A stretch of DNA of 64,000 nt from Deinococcus seoulensis. GTDB taxonomy: Bacteria; Deinococcota; Deinococci; Deinococcales; Deinococcaceae. Both the position numbers and the translations under genes were made by a program. The DNA lies in the NCBI RefSeq assembly GCF_014648115.1, contig NZ_BMQM01000019.1:1-64000 (forward strand), given 5' to 3'. The notes below the pieces were generated by a model that was not told the origin of the DNA, made no database searches, and worked only from the letters and a program-made list of their open reading frames with translations. Shown here piece by piece: positions 35,180-46,687 of the stretch (position 1 is its first letter; each line of letters opens with the position of its first letter).

Positions 35180-35488
35180 TCAGGCCTGGACCTTGTTCAG
35201 CGCGACGGGGGTCACGGCCGCGGGGGTCACGGCGGCGGGCGTGACAGCCGTGGGCATGACGGCGGCCGGGCTGACGGCAGCGGCCTGGGCAGGCACGGCC
35301 TGAGCGGGCGCCGTCTGGGCGGCGGGTTCTTCGAGGCTGATGCTGTCCTTGAGACCCTGGGTGCTCTTGCGGAATTCGCGCAGGCCGTTGCCGAGGCTCT
35401 TGCCCAGTTCCGGCAGTTTGCGGGGGCCGAACACGACCAGGGCGACGAGCAGGATCACGAGCAGTTCTGGGGCGCCGATGTTGGGCAT
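35180..35488 (-). CDS. tatA: Twin-arginine translocase subunit TatA/E
   Basis: A 102-residue pore subunit of the Tat system. N-terminal membrane helix 'PELLVILLVALVVFGPRKLPELG' with the FGP hinge, then the amphipathic helix 'KSLGNGLREFRKSTQGL'. The C-terminal ~50 residues are an Ala/Pro/Val tail with AAVTP pentapeptide repeats. It stands immediately after two Tat-signal proteins on the same strand. Strong AAGGAGATC site. Confidence 0.92.
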   Translation of the reverse strand: MPNIGAPELLVILLVALVVFGPRKLPELGKSLGNGLREFRKSTQGLKDSISLEEPAAQTAPAQAVPAQAAAVSPAAVMPTAVTPAAVTPAAVTPVALNKVQA

Positions 35489-35606
35489 GGGGATCTCCTT
35501 GATCTGACTGAGTGTGGAGGTTCAGGGGGGAATGGGTGGGGGGACGGGGGCCGCCGGCGGCGACCTCCTCATCCCCCCGGATGATGCAGGACTGGCGTTC
35601 CGGATC

Positions 35607-36344
35607 TCAGCTCTTGATGAGCGGTTTCACGATGGCCAGCACATCGTCCATGCTCAGCGGCGACCAGAAGTCGGTGGGCGTGGGCGAGAAATCACCGTCG
35701 AAGTCCGCGACGTTGGTGCTGGTGGGTTTGGCGTCGCTCTGGGGAGCGCGGCTGGTCTGGCGGGTGGGTTTCTTGTTGAAGCCCAGCTGGGTGCGCAGTT
35801 CCTGAATGCCGCTGGCGTGGTTCGCCTCGACGGCCAGGATGCTGGCGGCGGCCGTCAGCACGTCGCCGTTCATGACCTTGTCGGCCTGACCCAGGTAGGC
35901 GCGCACGCCGATGGGTTCGAAGGTGTTCGCCAGCGCCAGGAACAGTTCGTCGTTCACGGTCTTGGCGCTGCCGTCACTGTTCTTCAGCAGGGGGCTGAAG
36001 TCGATGTTGGGCTTGGCGACGGGCGTGCCGCCCAGTTTCCGGATGGTGTCCTGAAGGGCCGTCACGTGGGCGTTCTCGTGCAGGGCCAGTTCGCGGGCAT
36101 ACTCACGGACACGGGGGTTCGAGAGGTTGCTGGCATAGGCGCCGCTGCCGGTGAAGGCGTTGTAGAACTCGGCTTCCAGGTACTCGAGGGTCAGGGCGTA
36201 GTTCAGGATCACGAGGTCCTGCGCGGCGCTCTTGGTGCTGACGCTGGTGGCTGCCAGGGCCGAGAGGTTCAGGCCGCCCAGGGTCATGGCTCCGGCGCTG
36301 ACACCGGCGAATTTCAGGAAGGAACGGCGGTTGGGTGTGGTCAT
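35607..36344 (-). CDS. Tat-exported ferritin-like domain protein 1
   Basis: A 245-residue protein with a textbook Tat signal (RRSFLKFAG at residues 6-14, then 'VSAGAMTLGGLNLSALAA'). The mature part is a ferritin-like four-helix bundle of the PF13668 type: 'DLVILNYALTLEYLEAEFYNAF' and 'ALHENAHVTALQDTI' and 'ILAVEANHASGIQELR' supply Glu/His metal ligands. The family is often linked with desiccation. About 65% similar by eye to its neighbour, so the two are tandem paralogues. Confidence 0.85.
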   Translation of the reverse strand: MTTPNRRSFLKFAGVSAGAMTLGGLNLSALAATSVSTKSAAQDLVILNYALTLEYLEAEFYNAFTGSGAYASNLSNPRVREYARELALHENAHVTALQDTIRKLGGTPVAKPNIDFSPLLKNSDGSAKTVNDELFLALANTFEPIGVRAYLGQADKVMNGDVLTAAASILAVEANHASGIQELRTQLGFNKKPTRQTSRAPQSDAKPTSTNVADFDGDFSPTPTDFWSPLSMDDVLAIVKPLIKS

Positions 36345-36373
36345 GGTGTGATCTCCTTTCCGTGCGGTGCCGC

Positions 36374-37111
36374 TTACTTGATGACGGGTTTAACGATGGC
36401 CAGGACTTCTGCCATCGTCAGGGCCTTCCAGAACGCGGTGGGCGTCGGGGAGTAGTTCGCGTCGAAGTCGGCGGCGGCGGTGCTGGTGGGCTTCGCGGCG
36501 CTCTGGGGGGCGATGTCCGTCTGGCGGGTGGGCGCAGCGTTGTAGCCCAGCTTGACGCGCAGTTCCTGCACGGCGGAAACGTGGTTGGCTTCCACGGCGT
36601 GAATCGCGGCGGCGGCGGCGATCAGTTCGGGGTTGCTCAGGCGGGCCACCTGACCCAGGTAGGCGCGCACACCGACCGGTTCAAAGGTGGCGGCCAGCTG
36701 CAGGAACAGCTGATCGTTCACGGTGGCGTTGCCGATCAGGGGGCTGAAGTCGAAGGTGGGCTTGGTGACGTACTTGCCGCCCAGGCTGTCGATGGTCTTC
36801 TTGAGCGCCTCGACGTGCGAGATCTCGTGCGCCGCGATTTCCTTAGCGTACTCGATGACGCGGGGATCGGTCAGCTTGCTGGCGTAGGGCCCGCTGCCGG
36901 TGAAGGCGCTGTAGAACTCGGCTTCCAGGTACTCCAGGGTCAGGGCGTAGTTCAGGATGTCGATGTCCTGCTGCTCGGCTGCCGTTTTGGGGGGCAGGGT
37001 GACAGAGCAGGAAACGAGGGCCATGCCTCCGCCGAACAGTGCGGCGTATCCCATGAACTGACGGCGTGAGGTGCTGTTGGCGGCAGATGTGATCTGGGTG
37101 TCCTCCGGCAT
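36374..37111 (-). CDS. Tat-exported ferritin-like domain protein 2
   Basis: A 245-residue paralogue of the previous gene. Tat motif SRRQFMGYA at residues 15-23, followed by 'LFGGGMALVSC', where Cys35 may be a lipobox (ALVSC), so this copy may be lipid-anchored. Ferritin-like helices 'DIDILNYALTLEYLEAEFYSAF', 'AAHEISHVEALKKTIDSLGG' and 'IHAVEANHVSAVQELRVKLG' retain the metal ligands. First gene of the tatA-sigma-anti-sigma run; AAGGGAGG site. Confidence 0.85.
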   Translation of the reverse strand: MPEDTQITSAANSTSRRQFMGYAALFGGGMALVSCSVTLPPKTAAEQQDIDILNYALTLEYLEAEFYSAFTGSGPYASKLTDPRVIEYAKEIAAHEISHVEALKKTIDSLGGKYVTKPTFDFSPLIGNATVNDQLFLQLAATFEPVGVRAYLGQVARLSNPELIAAAAAIHAVEANHVSAVQELRVKLGYNAAPTRQTDIAPQSAAKPTSTAAADFDANYSPTPTAFWKALTMAEVLAIVKPVIK

Positions 37112-37308
37112 TGAAGCCTCCCTTGAGCGGTGTGCACTTGCCCGGTCCTTCCCTCCTGGGTGGGTTCCTGATCTGGCGTCGGGGGGCGGTGTGCGCCTGA
37201 CCCTCTTCCTCGCTCGAACAGCCATATGCGGGGCCTGCCGGATCGGATCACGGGCCTGCCGCACGGTGAAGGCCGCATGAAGAGTCCGGCGGGCGCCGTG
37301 GCGGGCGG

Positions 37309-37314
37309 TACACT
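37309..37314 (+). promoter_or_regulatory. -10 box TACACT, decides the RluD-family start
   Basis: TACACT ends 7 nt before GTG 37322. The upstream in-frame ATG (37277) would place the box inside the gene, so GTG 37322 is preferred. Confidence 0.55.
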
Positions 37315-37321
37315 GCGCGCC

Positions 37322-38302
37322 GTGAATGACGCGCCCCACCCCGATACCCGCACGCTGAGCGCCACGCCCGGACGGCTGGACGCCGTGCTGTCGGCCCTGA
37401 CCGGCGCGAGCCGCTCGCAGGTGGCCGCCTGGATCACGGGCGGGTTCGTGCAGGTGGCCGGGCAGGTGGCCCTGAAGCCCGCGCTGAAGTTGCGGGGCGG
37501 CGAGGTCCTGCTGGTCCGCGTGCCGCCCCCGCCGGACGCGACGGTGGCCGCCGAGGACGTGCCACTGGAGGTACTGTTCGAGGACGAGCACCTGATCGCC
37601 GTGAACAAACCGGCGGGCATGATCACGCACCCCGCGCCGGGCGTGAGTACCGGCACGCTGGTGAACGCCCTGCTGGGCCGCATGAACCTGCCGCAGCAGG
37701 ACGGTCATGACGGCCCGGACGGCTACCGGCCCGGCATCGTGCACCGACTGGACCGCGATACCAGTGGCGTGATCGTGGTCGCCAAGACGGTCGCGGCGCA
37801 CGCGGCCCTGGCGGCGGCGTTCAAGGACCGCCGGACCCGCAAGACGTACCTGGCGATCGCGGCCGGGCAGTGGAAGGCGCTGGAGGCCGTGCAGGTGGAC
37901 GCCCCGGTGGGTCGCCATCCGGTGCAGCGGCAACGCATGACGGTCGGGGGTGCGCAGCCGCGTGACGCGCAGACGCTGTTCACGCCGCTGGGCAGCGTGC
38001 CGGACGGGCACGGGCGCACGCTGGCGCTGGTACGGGCGCAGCCGCGCACGGGCCGCACGCATCAGATCCGGGTGCATCTGGCGCACCTGGGCAGCCCGAT
38101 CCTGGGGGACGGCGTGTACGGCCGCGAGAGTGCAATCATGCCCCGGCACGCGCTGCACGCGCAGTTCCTGACCATCCCGCACCCGGCGACGGGACGGGAC
38201 CTGCACCTGCACGCGCCGGTCCCGGACGACATGCTGAGCGCCTGGGTGGGCGTGGGCGGCGGCGTGCCGGACGATCTGGAAGTCGCGGCGCGCGGCGGGT
38301 GA
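37322..38302 (+). CDS. RluD-family RNA pseudouridine synthase
   Basis: A 326-residue enzyme. S4 RNA-binding domain near the N-terminus ('RLDAVLSALTGASRSQVAAWI'), then the catalytic domain with 'VNKPAGMITHPAPG', the active-site motif 'GIVHRLDRDTSGVIVVAKT' (Asp in HRLDRDTSG) and 'QPRTGRTHQIRVHLAHLGSPILGD'. It isomerises uridines in 23S rRNA; RluD rather than RluA/C fits the S4 domain. Start set by the -10 box. Confidence 0.93.
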   Translation: MNDAPHPDTRTLSATPGRLDAVLSALTGASRSQVAAWITGGFVQVAGQVALKPALKLRGGEVLLVRVPPPPDATVAAEDVPLEVLFEDEHLIAVNKPAGMITHPAPGVSTGTLVNALLGRMNLPQQDGHDGPDGYRPGIVHRLDRDTSGVIVVAKTVAAHAALAAAFKDRRTRKTYLAIAAGQWKALEAVQVDAPVGRHPVQRQRMTVGGAQPRDAQTLFTPLGSVPDGHGRTLALVRAQPRTGRTHQIRVHLAHLGSPILGDGVYGRESAIMPRHALHAQFLTIPHPATGRDLHLHAPVPDDMLSAWVGVGGGVPDDLEVAARGG

Positions 38303-38330
38303 CGGCCGGGCGCGCCGACGGTCCTTCTGC

Positions 38331-38358
38331 CTGACACTGGCTTGCTGACACTGGCTTG
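38331..38358. repeat. 14-bp tandem duplication after the RluD-family gene
   Basis: CTGACACTGGCTTG twice in tandem, 12 bp before the next gene's -10 box. Confidence 0.75.
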
Positions 38359-38370
38359 ATCCGTGCCTCC

Positions 38371-38376
38371 TACGCT
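38371..38376 (+). promoter_or_regulatory. -10 box TACGCT, near-leaderless start
   Basis: Box ends 8 nt before the ATG at 38385. Confidence 0.45.
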
Positions 38377-38384
38377 GGGCGGCG

Positions 38385-39950
38385 ATGAGAAAACTGACGT
38401 TGCTGATGGCGGGCCTGACGGCGCTGCTGACCGCCTGCCCCCGCACGGACACGCCCGAACGGCCCCTGGTCACCACGGCCGACTTCACGGCCTTCGACGC
38501 CCAGCGCAGCGCCCTGAAAGCGGCGGGACTGCGGGACGGGGCCAGCGCGCAGGTGTCGCTGGACGCCGAACCGGAGTACATCACGGTCAGCCCGGACGGC
38601 CGCACGGCGTGGATCAGCGTGCAGGAAAGTAACGCCGTCGCCACGCTGGACCTGACCTCCGGGAAGATCACGGCCCTGACCCCGCTGGGCTTCAAGGATC
38701 ACGCGCTGCCGGGCAACGGACTGGACGCCAGCGACCGGGACGGCGGCGTGAACATCCGCTCGTGGCCGGTGCTGGGGGCATTCATGCCGGACTCGGTCGC
38801 GTCGTTCAGTGTGGGCGGGAAGACGTACCTGCTGAGCGCGAACGAGGGCGACACGCGCGACTACGCCAGTTTCAGCGACAACGCCCGCGTGGCCGACCTG
38901 AAACTCGATCCGCTGAAGTTCCCGGACGCGGCGGCCCTGCAGGCGAAAGGCGCGCTGGGCCGCCTGACGGTCAGCACGCTGGACGCCGACACGGACGGCG
39001 ACGGGGACGCCGACCGGCTGGTGTCGTTCGGCGCGCGGTCCCTGAGCGTCTGGACGTCCGACCTGACGCTGCTGGCCGATACCGGCGACCTGTTCGAGCG
39101 GCAGACGGCGGGCCGCGCGAACTTCAACTCGAACGGCACGGCCGACTCCTTCGACACCCGCAGCGACAACAAGGGCCCGGAACCCGAGGGCGTCACGACC
39201 GGCGTGCTGGGCGGGCAGACGTTCGCGTTCGTGGGCCTGGAACGCACGGGCGGCGTGATGGTCCTGAACGTCAGCGATCCCGCGAAACCGGCGCTGGTGC
39301 AGTACATGAACCCCGTGAACGAGACGGCCGACCCGGCCAGCGGCGCGGCGGGCGACCTGGGACCCGAGGGCCTGCTGTTCATTCCGGCGGCCAGCGCGCC
39401 CGGCGGGCAGGCGCTGCTGGTCGTGGCGAACGAGGTCAGCGGCAGCACCACCCTGTACCGCGTGGCAGGGAACGGCACGCTGACGCAGGCGGCGCGGTAT
39501 CAGGTGACGCCGTTCGCGTTCGATCAGGGGGCCGCCGAGATTCCGGCCTTCGATCCGGCCAGCGGGCGCCTGTTCGTGGTGAACGGCGCGCAGTCCAGCG
39601 TGACCGTCCTGGACATCCGCGATCCGGCCGCGCCCAGGTACGTCAGGGACATTCCCCTGAGTGCCTACGGGCGCGGCGCGAACAGCGTGGCGGTCAGCGG
39701 CGGCGTGCTGGCCGTGGCGGTCGAGGCGGCCGTGAAGACCGATCCGGGCCGGGTGCTGCTGCTCGACCGTGACGGCGCGCCGCTGGCCGCGCCCGTGACG
39801 GTGGGTGCCTTGCCGGACATGCTGACCTTCACGCCCGACGGGAAGGTGCTGCTGGTCGCGAACGAGGGCGAACCGAACGACGACGGCAGCGTCGATCCGG
39901 CCGGGTCGGTCAGCGTGATCAACGTCAGCCGGGCGCTCGCCAGCCGCTGA
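38385..39950 (+). CDS. Choice-of-anchor I family lipoprotein, circularly permuted
   Basis: A 521-residue exported beta-propeller protein; lipobox LTAC gives Cys18. The first part holds the family's normally C-terminal blocks: 'EPEYITVSPDGRTAWISVQE', 'LGFKDHALPGNGLDASDRDG', 'SANEGDTRDYASF', 'KGPEPEGVTTG'. The last ~150 residues hold blocks usually found first: 'FDQGAAEIPAFDP', 'SVAVSGGVLAVAVEA', 'GALPDMLTFTPDGKVLLVAN', 'DPAGSVSVINVS'. Thus the chain seems to begin where most relatives have an internal junction. The ring can close either way. Function unknown; relatives are surface proteins of phosphate- or carbohydrate-rich settings. Confidence 0.75.
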   Translation: MRKLTLLMAGLTALLTACPRTDTPERPLVTTADFTAFDAQRSALKAAGLRDGASAQVSLDAEPEYITVSPDGRTAWISVQESNAVATLDLTSGKITALTPLGFKDHALPGNGLDASDRDGGVNIRSWPVLGAFMPDSVASFSVGGKTYLLSANEGDTRDYASFSDNARVADLKLDPLKFPDAAALQAKGALGRLTVSTLDADTDGDGDADRLVSFGARSLSVWTSDLTLLADTGDLFERQTAGRANFNSNGTADSFDTRSDNKGPEPEGVTTGVLGGQTFAFVGLERTGGVMVLNVSDPAKPALVQYMNPVNETADPASGAAGDLGPEGLLFIPAASAPGGQALLVVANEVSGSTTLYRVAGNGTLTQAARYQVTPFAFDQGAAEIPAFDPASGRLFVVNGAQSSVTVLDIRDPAAPRYVRDIPLSAYGRGANSVAVSGGVLAVAVEAAVKTDPGRVLLLDRDGAPLAAPVTVGALPDMLTFTPDGKVLLVANEGEPNDDGSVDPAGSVSVINVSRALASR

Positions 39951-39990
39951 CCGGACTGGCCGCTGATCGGACCTGCCGCTGATCTGGCCA
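39948..39990. repeat. 16-bp tandem repeats over a stop codon
   Basis: CGCTGATCGGACCTGC-type units place TGA at 39948 (the real stop), 39964 and 39980, a 16-bp period. Confidence 0.7.
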
Positions 39991-40374
39991 GCCGCCGCGC
40001 CGCTGGACCCCGCCTGCCCCGCCCTGCGTGCGGGTGGGGCGTGCGGGTGGGGTCACGGCCGACTGCGGGTTTGCCCCTGCCCGGTCGTGCGGGTGCTTTC
40101 CGGGCGGGCGGGCGTGCGCTAGACTGCCGGGCAGTGAAAGCCGGGGGCGTCGGATGGACGCGAATCAGACTGGACGGGTGCCTGGCCCGCTTCCAGGTTT
40201 TCTGCTGCCGCGCACTTGCATTCCGGGCGAAGTTGGTGTAATCTTTCAATTCGTGCGCCGCAGCGGGAGATACCCGGGCGGCTGGAGAGTGCCCCCACTT
40301 TCAGGACATGCGTGATGCCGGGATTCAAGGCGTTTGCTGGTCACTGGGGCTGTGCTTTCCCGAAAGGACCACAA
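39951..40374. other. Spacer with promoter and long leader of the DEAD-box helicase
   Basis: Tandem stop repeats occupy the first 40 nt; GC-rich spacer follows; the promoter is at 40216-40244 and a ~125-nt transcribed leader ends at 40374. Several short frames here lack coding character. Confidence 0.5.
40216..40244 (+). promoter_or_regulatory. Promoter of the DEAD-box helicase
   Basis: -35 TTGCAT (40216-40221), 17-bp spacer, -10 TAATCT (40239-40244). The closest match to a vegetative consensus in the window. Confidence 0.7.
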
Positions 40375-42168
<1,794 letters not shown>

Positions 42169-42210
42169 TCTGCACTGACCGGAGCTCCGGCTCCCGGTGA
42201 GCAGACAGAA

Positions 42211-42258
42211 CACAGAGAGGGGCGTTCCGATCAGATGGTCGGAACGCCCCTCTCTGTG
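42211..42258 (+). terminator. Perfect 20-bp hairpin after the helicase gene
   Basis: CACAGAGAGGGGCGTTCCGA (42211-42230) and its exact complement (42239-42258) with an 8-nt loop; no U-run. Directly followed by a palindromic-element fragment. Confidence 0.8.
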
Positions 42259-42260
42259 CC

Positions 42261-42360
42261 GATACGGATTCGGATTGAATGGCTTGCAAAGCTGCTCAAT
42301 CCGTGCGGAGCGAGTGGGAGCAAAACGGGTTCCGTTTGTTTCGTCCGCCGCACGGGAGGG
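42261..42360. mobile_element. Palindromic element, copy 6 (inverted, rearranged)
   Basis: Begins GATACGGATTCGGATTGAATGG and continues 'GCTCAATCCGTGCGGAGCGAG' and 'GGGTTCCGTTTGTTTCGTCC', i.e. element pieces in the reverse order of most copies, with missing right end. Confidence 0.65.
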
Positions 42361-42433
42361 CAGTTCCTCACCACATCCCCAGAATGGATTCCTGATTACA
42401 ATCCTGGGGGTCGGGAACGCCCCAAATGGGATT

Positions 42434-42862
42434 ATGAAGAAGTTCACAGTTGCGACACTCGCCGGGGCACTGCTGCTGCTCGGTCTGCCCACCACTCACG
42501 CCCAGGTGGCCCTGAACGTAGATCTGGAAGGCAGCTGGAAGATCGTCGGCTGGACCCTCCCGGACGGCGTGCCCGTCAAGAACAACCTGCCACGCCTGAC
42601 CTTCACGGGGAACCGCGTGACCGGCACCGCCGGTTGCAACCGCGTCAACGGCACGGTCAGCATCCGGGGCGACAGCGTCACCTTCAGTGCCCTCGCCACC
42701 ACCCGCATGGCCTGCACGCCCGCCGTGACCGCGCAGGAACAGGTGTTCCTGAACGCCCTGTCCGGCAAGACCCTGACCGCCACCCGCCTGAACGACAGCC
42801 TGACCCTGGACACCGGAAGCGGCATGCTGAACATCCGCCGCATGACCATCCAGACTCCCTGA
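42434..42862 (+). CDS. META-domain protein (HslJ-like)
   Basis: A 142-residue secreted protein with a signal peptide ('MKKFTVATLAGALLLLGLPTTHA'). The mature part is one META domain: 'LEGSWKIVGWTLPDGVPVKNNLPRLTFTGNRVTGTAGCNRVNGT' and 'TTRMACTPAVTAQEQVFLNAL' are the classic blocks of HslJ-like proteins, which are linked with heat shock and novobiocin resistance in E. coli, mechanism unknown. Two Cys may form a disulfide. Confidence 0.85.
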   Translation: MKKFTVATLAGALLLLGLPTTHAQVALNVDLEGSWKIVGWTLPDGVPVKNNLPRLTFTGNRVTGTAGCNRVNGTVSIRGDSVTFSALATTRMACTPAVTAQEQVFLNALSGKTLTATRLNDSLTLDTGSGMLNIRRMTIQTP

Positions 42863-42880
42863 ACGCCGGTCAGGCAGGGT

Positions 42881-43606
42881 TCAGGGTTCCCGGCCCGCCG
42901 TCAGCCACGCCGCCTCGAACGCGCCCACCGGCTGCGGCGCGTGCGCCCGCGCCCAGTCGGCCGCAGCCCCCGCGTCGTAGGGCGTGCGGCGGAACTCGGG
43001 CGTCCAGTGCCCGGCCCGGCGGGTCAGCAGTCCCCAGCGGGCCAGCGGCAACCCGTCCTTCTGGCGGGACACCGGACCGACATTCATGACCGTCACCCCA
43101 TCCACGACGGCCAGCATCTCGCGGTGCGTGTGACCCACCACGCACACCTGCCCTCCCCTGTCCGCCGTGAAGCCGTCCAGTCGCTCCCGCAGCTCGGCGA
43201 AGCGTGCCGGGCGGGTGCGGCCTGCGGGCGACTCGGTCAGCATCAGGTCCTCCCAGGCGCTGCGGGGACTGCCGTGCGCGGCGCGCACCTCACCGTCCGC
43301 CACGTCCAGCCGTACAGGCAGGGACGCCAGCTGCGCGGGCAGCGAGTCCGGCACCTGCGCACGCACCCAGGCGCGCATCTCCTCCCTGCCGTCCCGCAGG
43401 CCCGCCACGCGCTCGTCGGTGTTCCCGCGAACGCTGGGCGGCGCGAACTCCGCCTGCAACGCCCAGGCCGCGCCGGGATCGGCCGCCCCCCACACCGCAT
43501 CCCCCAGGTTCAGGATCAGGTCCGGGGCGGCCGCGCGGATGTCGTCCAGTACCGCACGCAACGCGAACGCGTTCCCGTGCACGTCCGACAGGACCGCGAT
43601 CCTCAC
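42881..43606 (-). CDS. Metallophosphoesterase
   Basis: A 241-residue calcineurin-like phosphoesterase. Metal motifs: 'DVHGN' (residues 8-12), 'NLGDAVWG' (GD motif, ~33-40), 'RGNTDE' (GNxD/E, ~60), 'CVVGHTHRE' (GHxH, ~155) and 'MNVGPVS' (replacing GS). Resembles the YfcE/protein phosphatase branch acting on nucleotides or phosphodiesters. ATG overlaps the upstream membrane protein stop as ATGA. Confidence 0.88.
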   Translation of the reverse strand: MRIAVLSDVHGNAFALRAVLDDIRAAAPDLILNLGDAVWGAADPGAAWALQAEFAPPSVRGNTDERVAGLRDGREEMRAWVRAQVPDSLPAQLASLPVRLDVADGEVRAAHGSPRSAWEDLMLTESPAGRTRPARFAELRERLDGFTADRGGQVCVVGHTHREMLAVVDGVTVMNVGPVSRQKDGLPLARWGLLTRRAGHWTPEFRRTPYDAGAAADWARAHAPQPVGAFEAAWLTAGREP

Positions 43607-43980
43607 CGACGACCACCCGCGCCAGGACGCCGCACCGCCGCGAAAATCAGTGAGAACAGCGCCACCGTCACCACGTACCCCACCAGGGACGCACCGGGAC
43701 TGAACACCGGGCTCAGCACGTCATGCGCGAACTTGTAGATGGCGTACGGCACCGCCCACCCAAGCGCGAACAGACCCGCGCGCCGCAGGTAATCCGGGGT
43801 GACGCTCGCCTGCGGAAAGTACCGCATGGGCAGCAGCATGGCCGGCAGCAACAGCAACTGCGCGGCGTAGAACCACCACGGCAGGCTCTGCAGTCCGTAC
43901 TCCAGCGAGGCAAACACGATATTCACGGCGGCAATCACAGCGCCGGTAATCAGGGCAGTTCTCAGAAACGGGTTCGTCAC
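43603..43980 (-). CDS. Small integral membrane protein
   Basis: A 125-residue protein with four hydrophobic segments ('LITGAVIAAVNIVFASLEYG', 'WWFYAAQLLLLPAMLLPMRY', 'AGLFALGWAVPYAIYKFA', 'SLVGYVVTVALFSLIFAAV') and a basic tail. No family recognised. GTG start at 43980 chosen because hydrophobic coding sequence begins there. Coupled to the phosphoesterase. Confidence 0.7.
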   Translation of the reverse strand: MTNPFLRTALITGAVIAAVNIVFASLEYGLQSLPWWFYAAQLLLLPAMLLPMRYFPQASVTPDYLRRAGLFALGWAVPYAIYKFAHDVLSPVFSPGASLVGYVVTVALFSLIFAAVRRPGAGGRR

Positions 43981-44039
43981 GCCCCCATGCTGCCACGAAC
44001 ACCCCATTCAAACGACCCGCCCGCATGAAGACACCTGAA

Positions 44040-44438
44040 TCAGCCCGTGCCCTCACCGCCACCCGCCGGGCGAGGCCGGACCCCCTCCAGTCGCCACGGC
44101 ACCAGTCGGCGCAACTGCCGGATCAGCTCCGCGTCCATGAACTCGAACTCGTCCGGAATACCCAGGATCAGAATCCGGTTGTCCGGCAGCGCACCCCGGA
44201 ACCGTTGGCGCAGGACATCCCGGTGGCGTTTCTCCATGCACACGGCCACATCCGCCCACTCCAGCAGGTCGCGGCTCAGCGGCACCTCCGCGTCTCGGTT
44301 CGTGCCGGCTGACGCGACCTCCCAGCCGTCCACACCCCGGAAGATGCTCTCGGCCGTGGGACTGCGCAGCCTGTTCTGCGCGCAGACGAACAGCACGCGC
44401 AGCGGCCGGATTGTGGTCGGCCCCGGTGCCCCGGTCAC
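44040..44438 (-). CDS. Low-molecular-weight protein tyrosine phosphatase-like protein
   Basis: A 132-residue protein with P-loop 'VLFVCAQNRLRSPTAESIF' (CxxxxxR, Cys about residue 19), the COG4551 type, shorter than true LMW-PTP. 'EWADVAVCMEKRH' and a late 'ILGIPDEFEFMD' complete the family text; the general-acid Asp may be in 'IPDEFEFMD'. Substrate unknown. ATG overlaps the stop of the ABM protein gene. Confidence 0.82.
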   Translation of the reverse strand: MTGAPGPTTIRPLRVLFVCAQNRLRSPTAESIFRGVDGWEVASAGTNRDAEVPLSRDLLEWADVAVCMEKRHRDVLRQRFRGALPDNRILILGIPDEFEFMDAELIRQLRRLVPWRLEGVRPRPAGGGEGTG

Positions 44439-44728
44439 AGGGCGACCCGCACGAAATGTTCAACGGTCGGGAACGGGTCGTAGAAGTGATGCAGCAGCGC
44501 CCGCCACTCCTGGTACTCGGGGCTGCCCCGGAAGCCGACCGTGTGGTCCTCCAGCGTTTCCCACCAGACCAGCAGCGCGTACCGGTGACTGTCCTCCACG
44601 CAACGCTGAAGCTCGTGCCGGACGTACCCGCCCATGCCCGCAATGATGCGCTGCGCCTGCGCGAACGCCACCTCGAACGCGGTGGTCTGGCCGGGCCGGA
44701 CCTGAAGTGTGGCGATTTCCAGAATCAT
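44435..44728 (-). CDS. ABM-domain monooxygenase-like protein
   Basis: A 97-residue protein of the antibiotic biosynthesis monooxygenase fold ('MILEIATLQVRPGQTTAFEVAF', 'GYVRHELQRCVEDSHRYALLVWWETLEDH'). Members are small dimeric quinol or heme oxygenases or have no known activity. GGAGGG site precedes the ATG. Co-translated with the phosphatase-like gene. Confidence 0.82.
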   Translation of the reverse strand: MILEIATLQVRPGQTTAFEVAFAQAQRIIAGMGGYVRHELQRCVEDSHRYALLVWWETLEDHTVGFRGSPEYQEWRALLHHFYDPFPTVEHFVRVAL

Positions 44729-44821
44729 CTGCCCTCCTGCATACCACGGGGAGGCCGGTGTGCCCAGCCTCCCCGTCCATCAGCCGCGCAGCGGCGGACC
44801 GATCACCCTTTTACCATCACC

Positions 44822-44958
44822 TCATACGGATTCCGTTTGTTTCGCTGACAATCCGGAACTTCACCGGATTGCCAGCTCCACGTCCGGAACCCGTTTCTCT
44901 CCCACTCGCATCCGCTCGGATTGAACGGTCTTTGCAGTCCATTCAATCGGAGTCCGTA

Positions 44959-44961
<3 letters not shown>
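44822..44961. mobile_element. Palindromic element, copy 7
   Basis: Core 44825-44958 (134 bp), flanked by TCA at 44822-44824 and 44959-44961. The right TCA is the TGA stop of leuA. Good reference copy: internal hairpins AATCCGG...CCGGATT and TTGAA...TTCAA, closed by the terminal repeats. Confidence 0.9.
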
Positions 44962-46518
<1,557 letters not shown>

Positions 46519-46576
46519 GGCGTGGCTCCTGTGCAGGTGGATTGAGGGGGCGGGTGAGGCGTTCCGGCCGGGCATG

Positions 46577-46605
46577 AAAAAACCCCGGAGGCGTTCCTCC
46601 GGGGG
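46577..46605 (-). terminator. Attenuator terminator of leuA
   Basis: Minus-strand CCCCGGAGG / CCTCCGGGG stem (46596-46604 and 46583-46591) followed by six U (46577-46582). The upstream sequence TCCTCCGG (46641-46648) can pair with CCGGAGGA of its 5' arm to form the antiterminator. Confidence 0.85.
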
Positions 46606-46632
46606 CGTTCCAGGCATGCGCTTCGCTGCCGT

Positions 46633-46680
46633 TCACTCCACCGGAGGACGGGTAAGAAGAAGCAGGCCGAACGCGTTCAT
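46633..46680 (-). CDS. leuL: Leucine leader peptide
   Basis: A 15-residue peptide MNAFGLLLLTRPPVE with four consecutive Leu codons (CTG CTT CTT CTT), 28 nt before the terminator stem. Ribosome stalling at the Leu run should favour the antiterminator and leuA expression. The ATG is 7 nt after the -10 box, so the leader is on a leaderless mRNA. Confidence 0.85.
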   Translation of the reverse strand: MNAFGLLLLTRPPVE

Positions 46681-46687
46681 GACCCGG

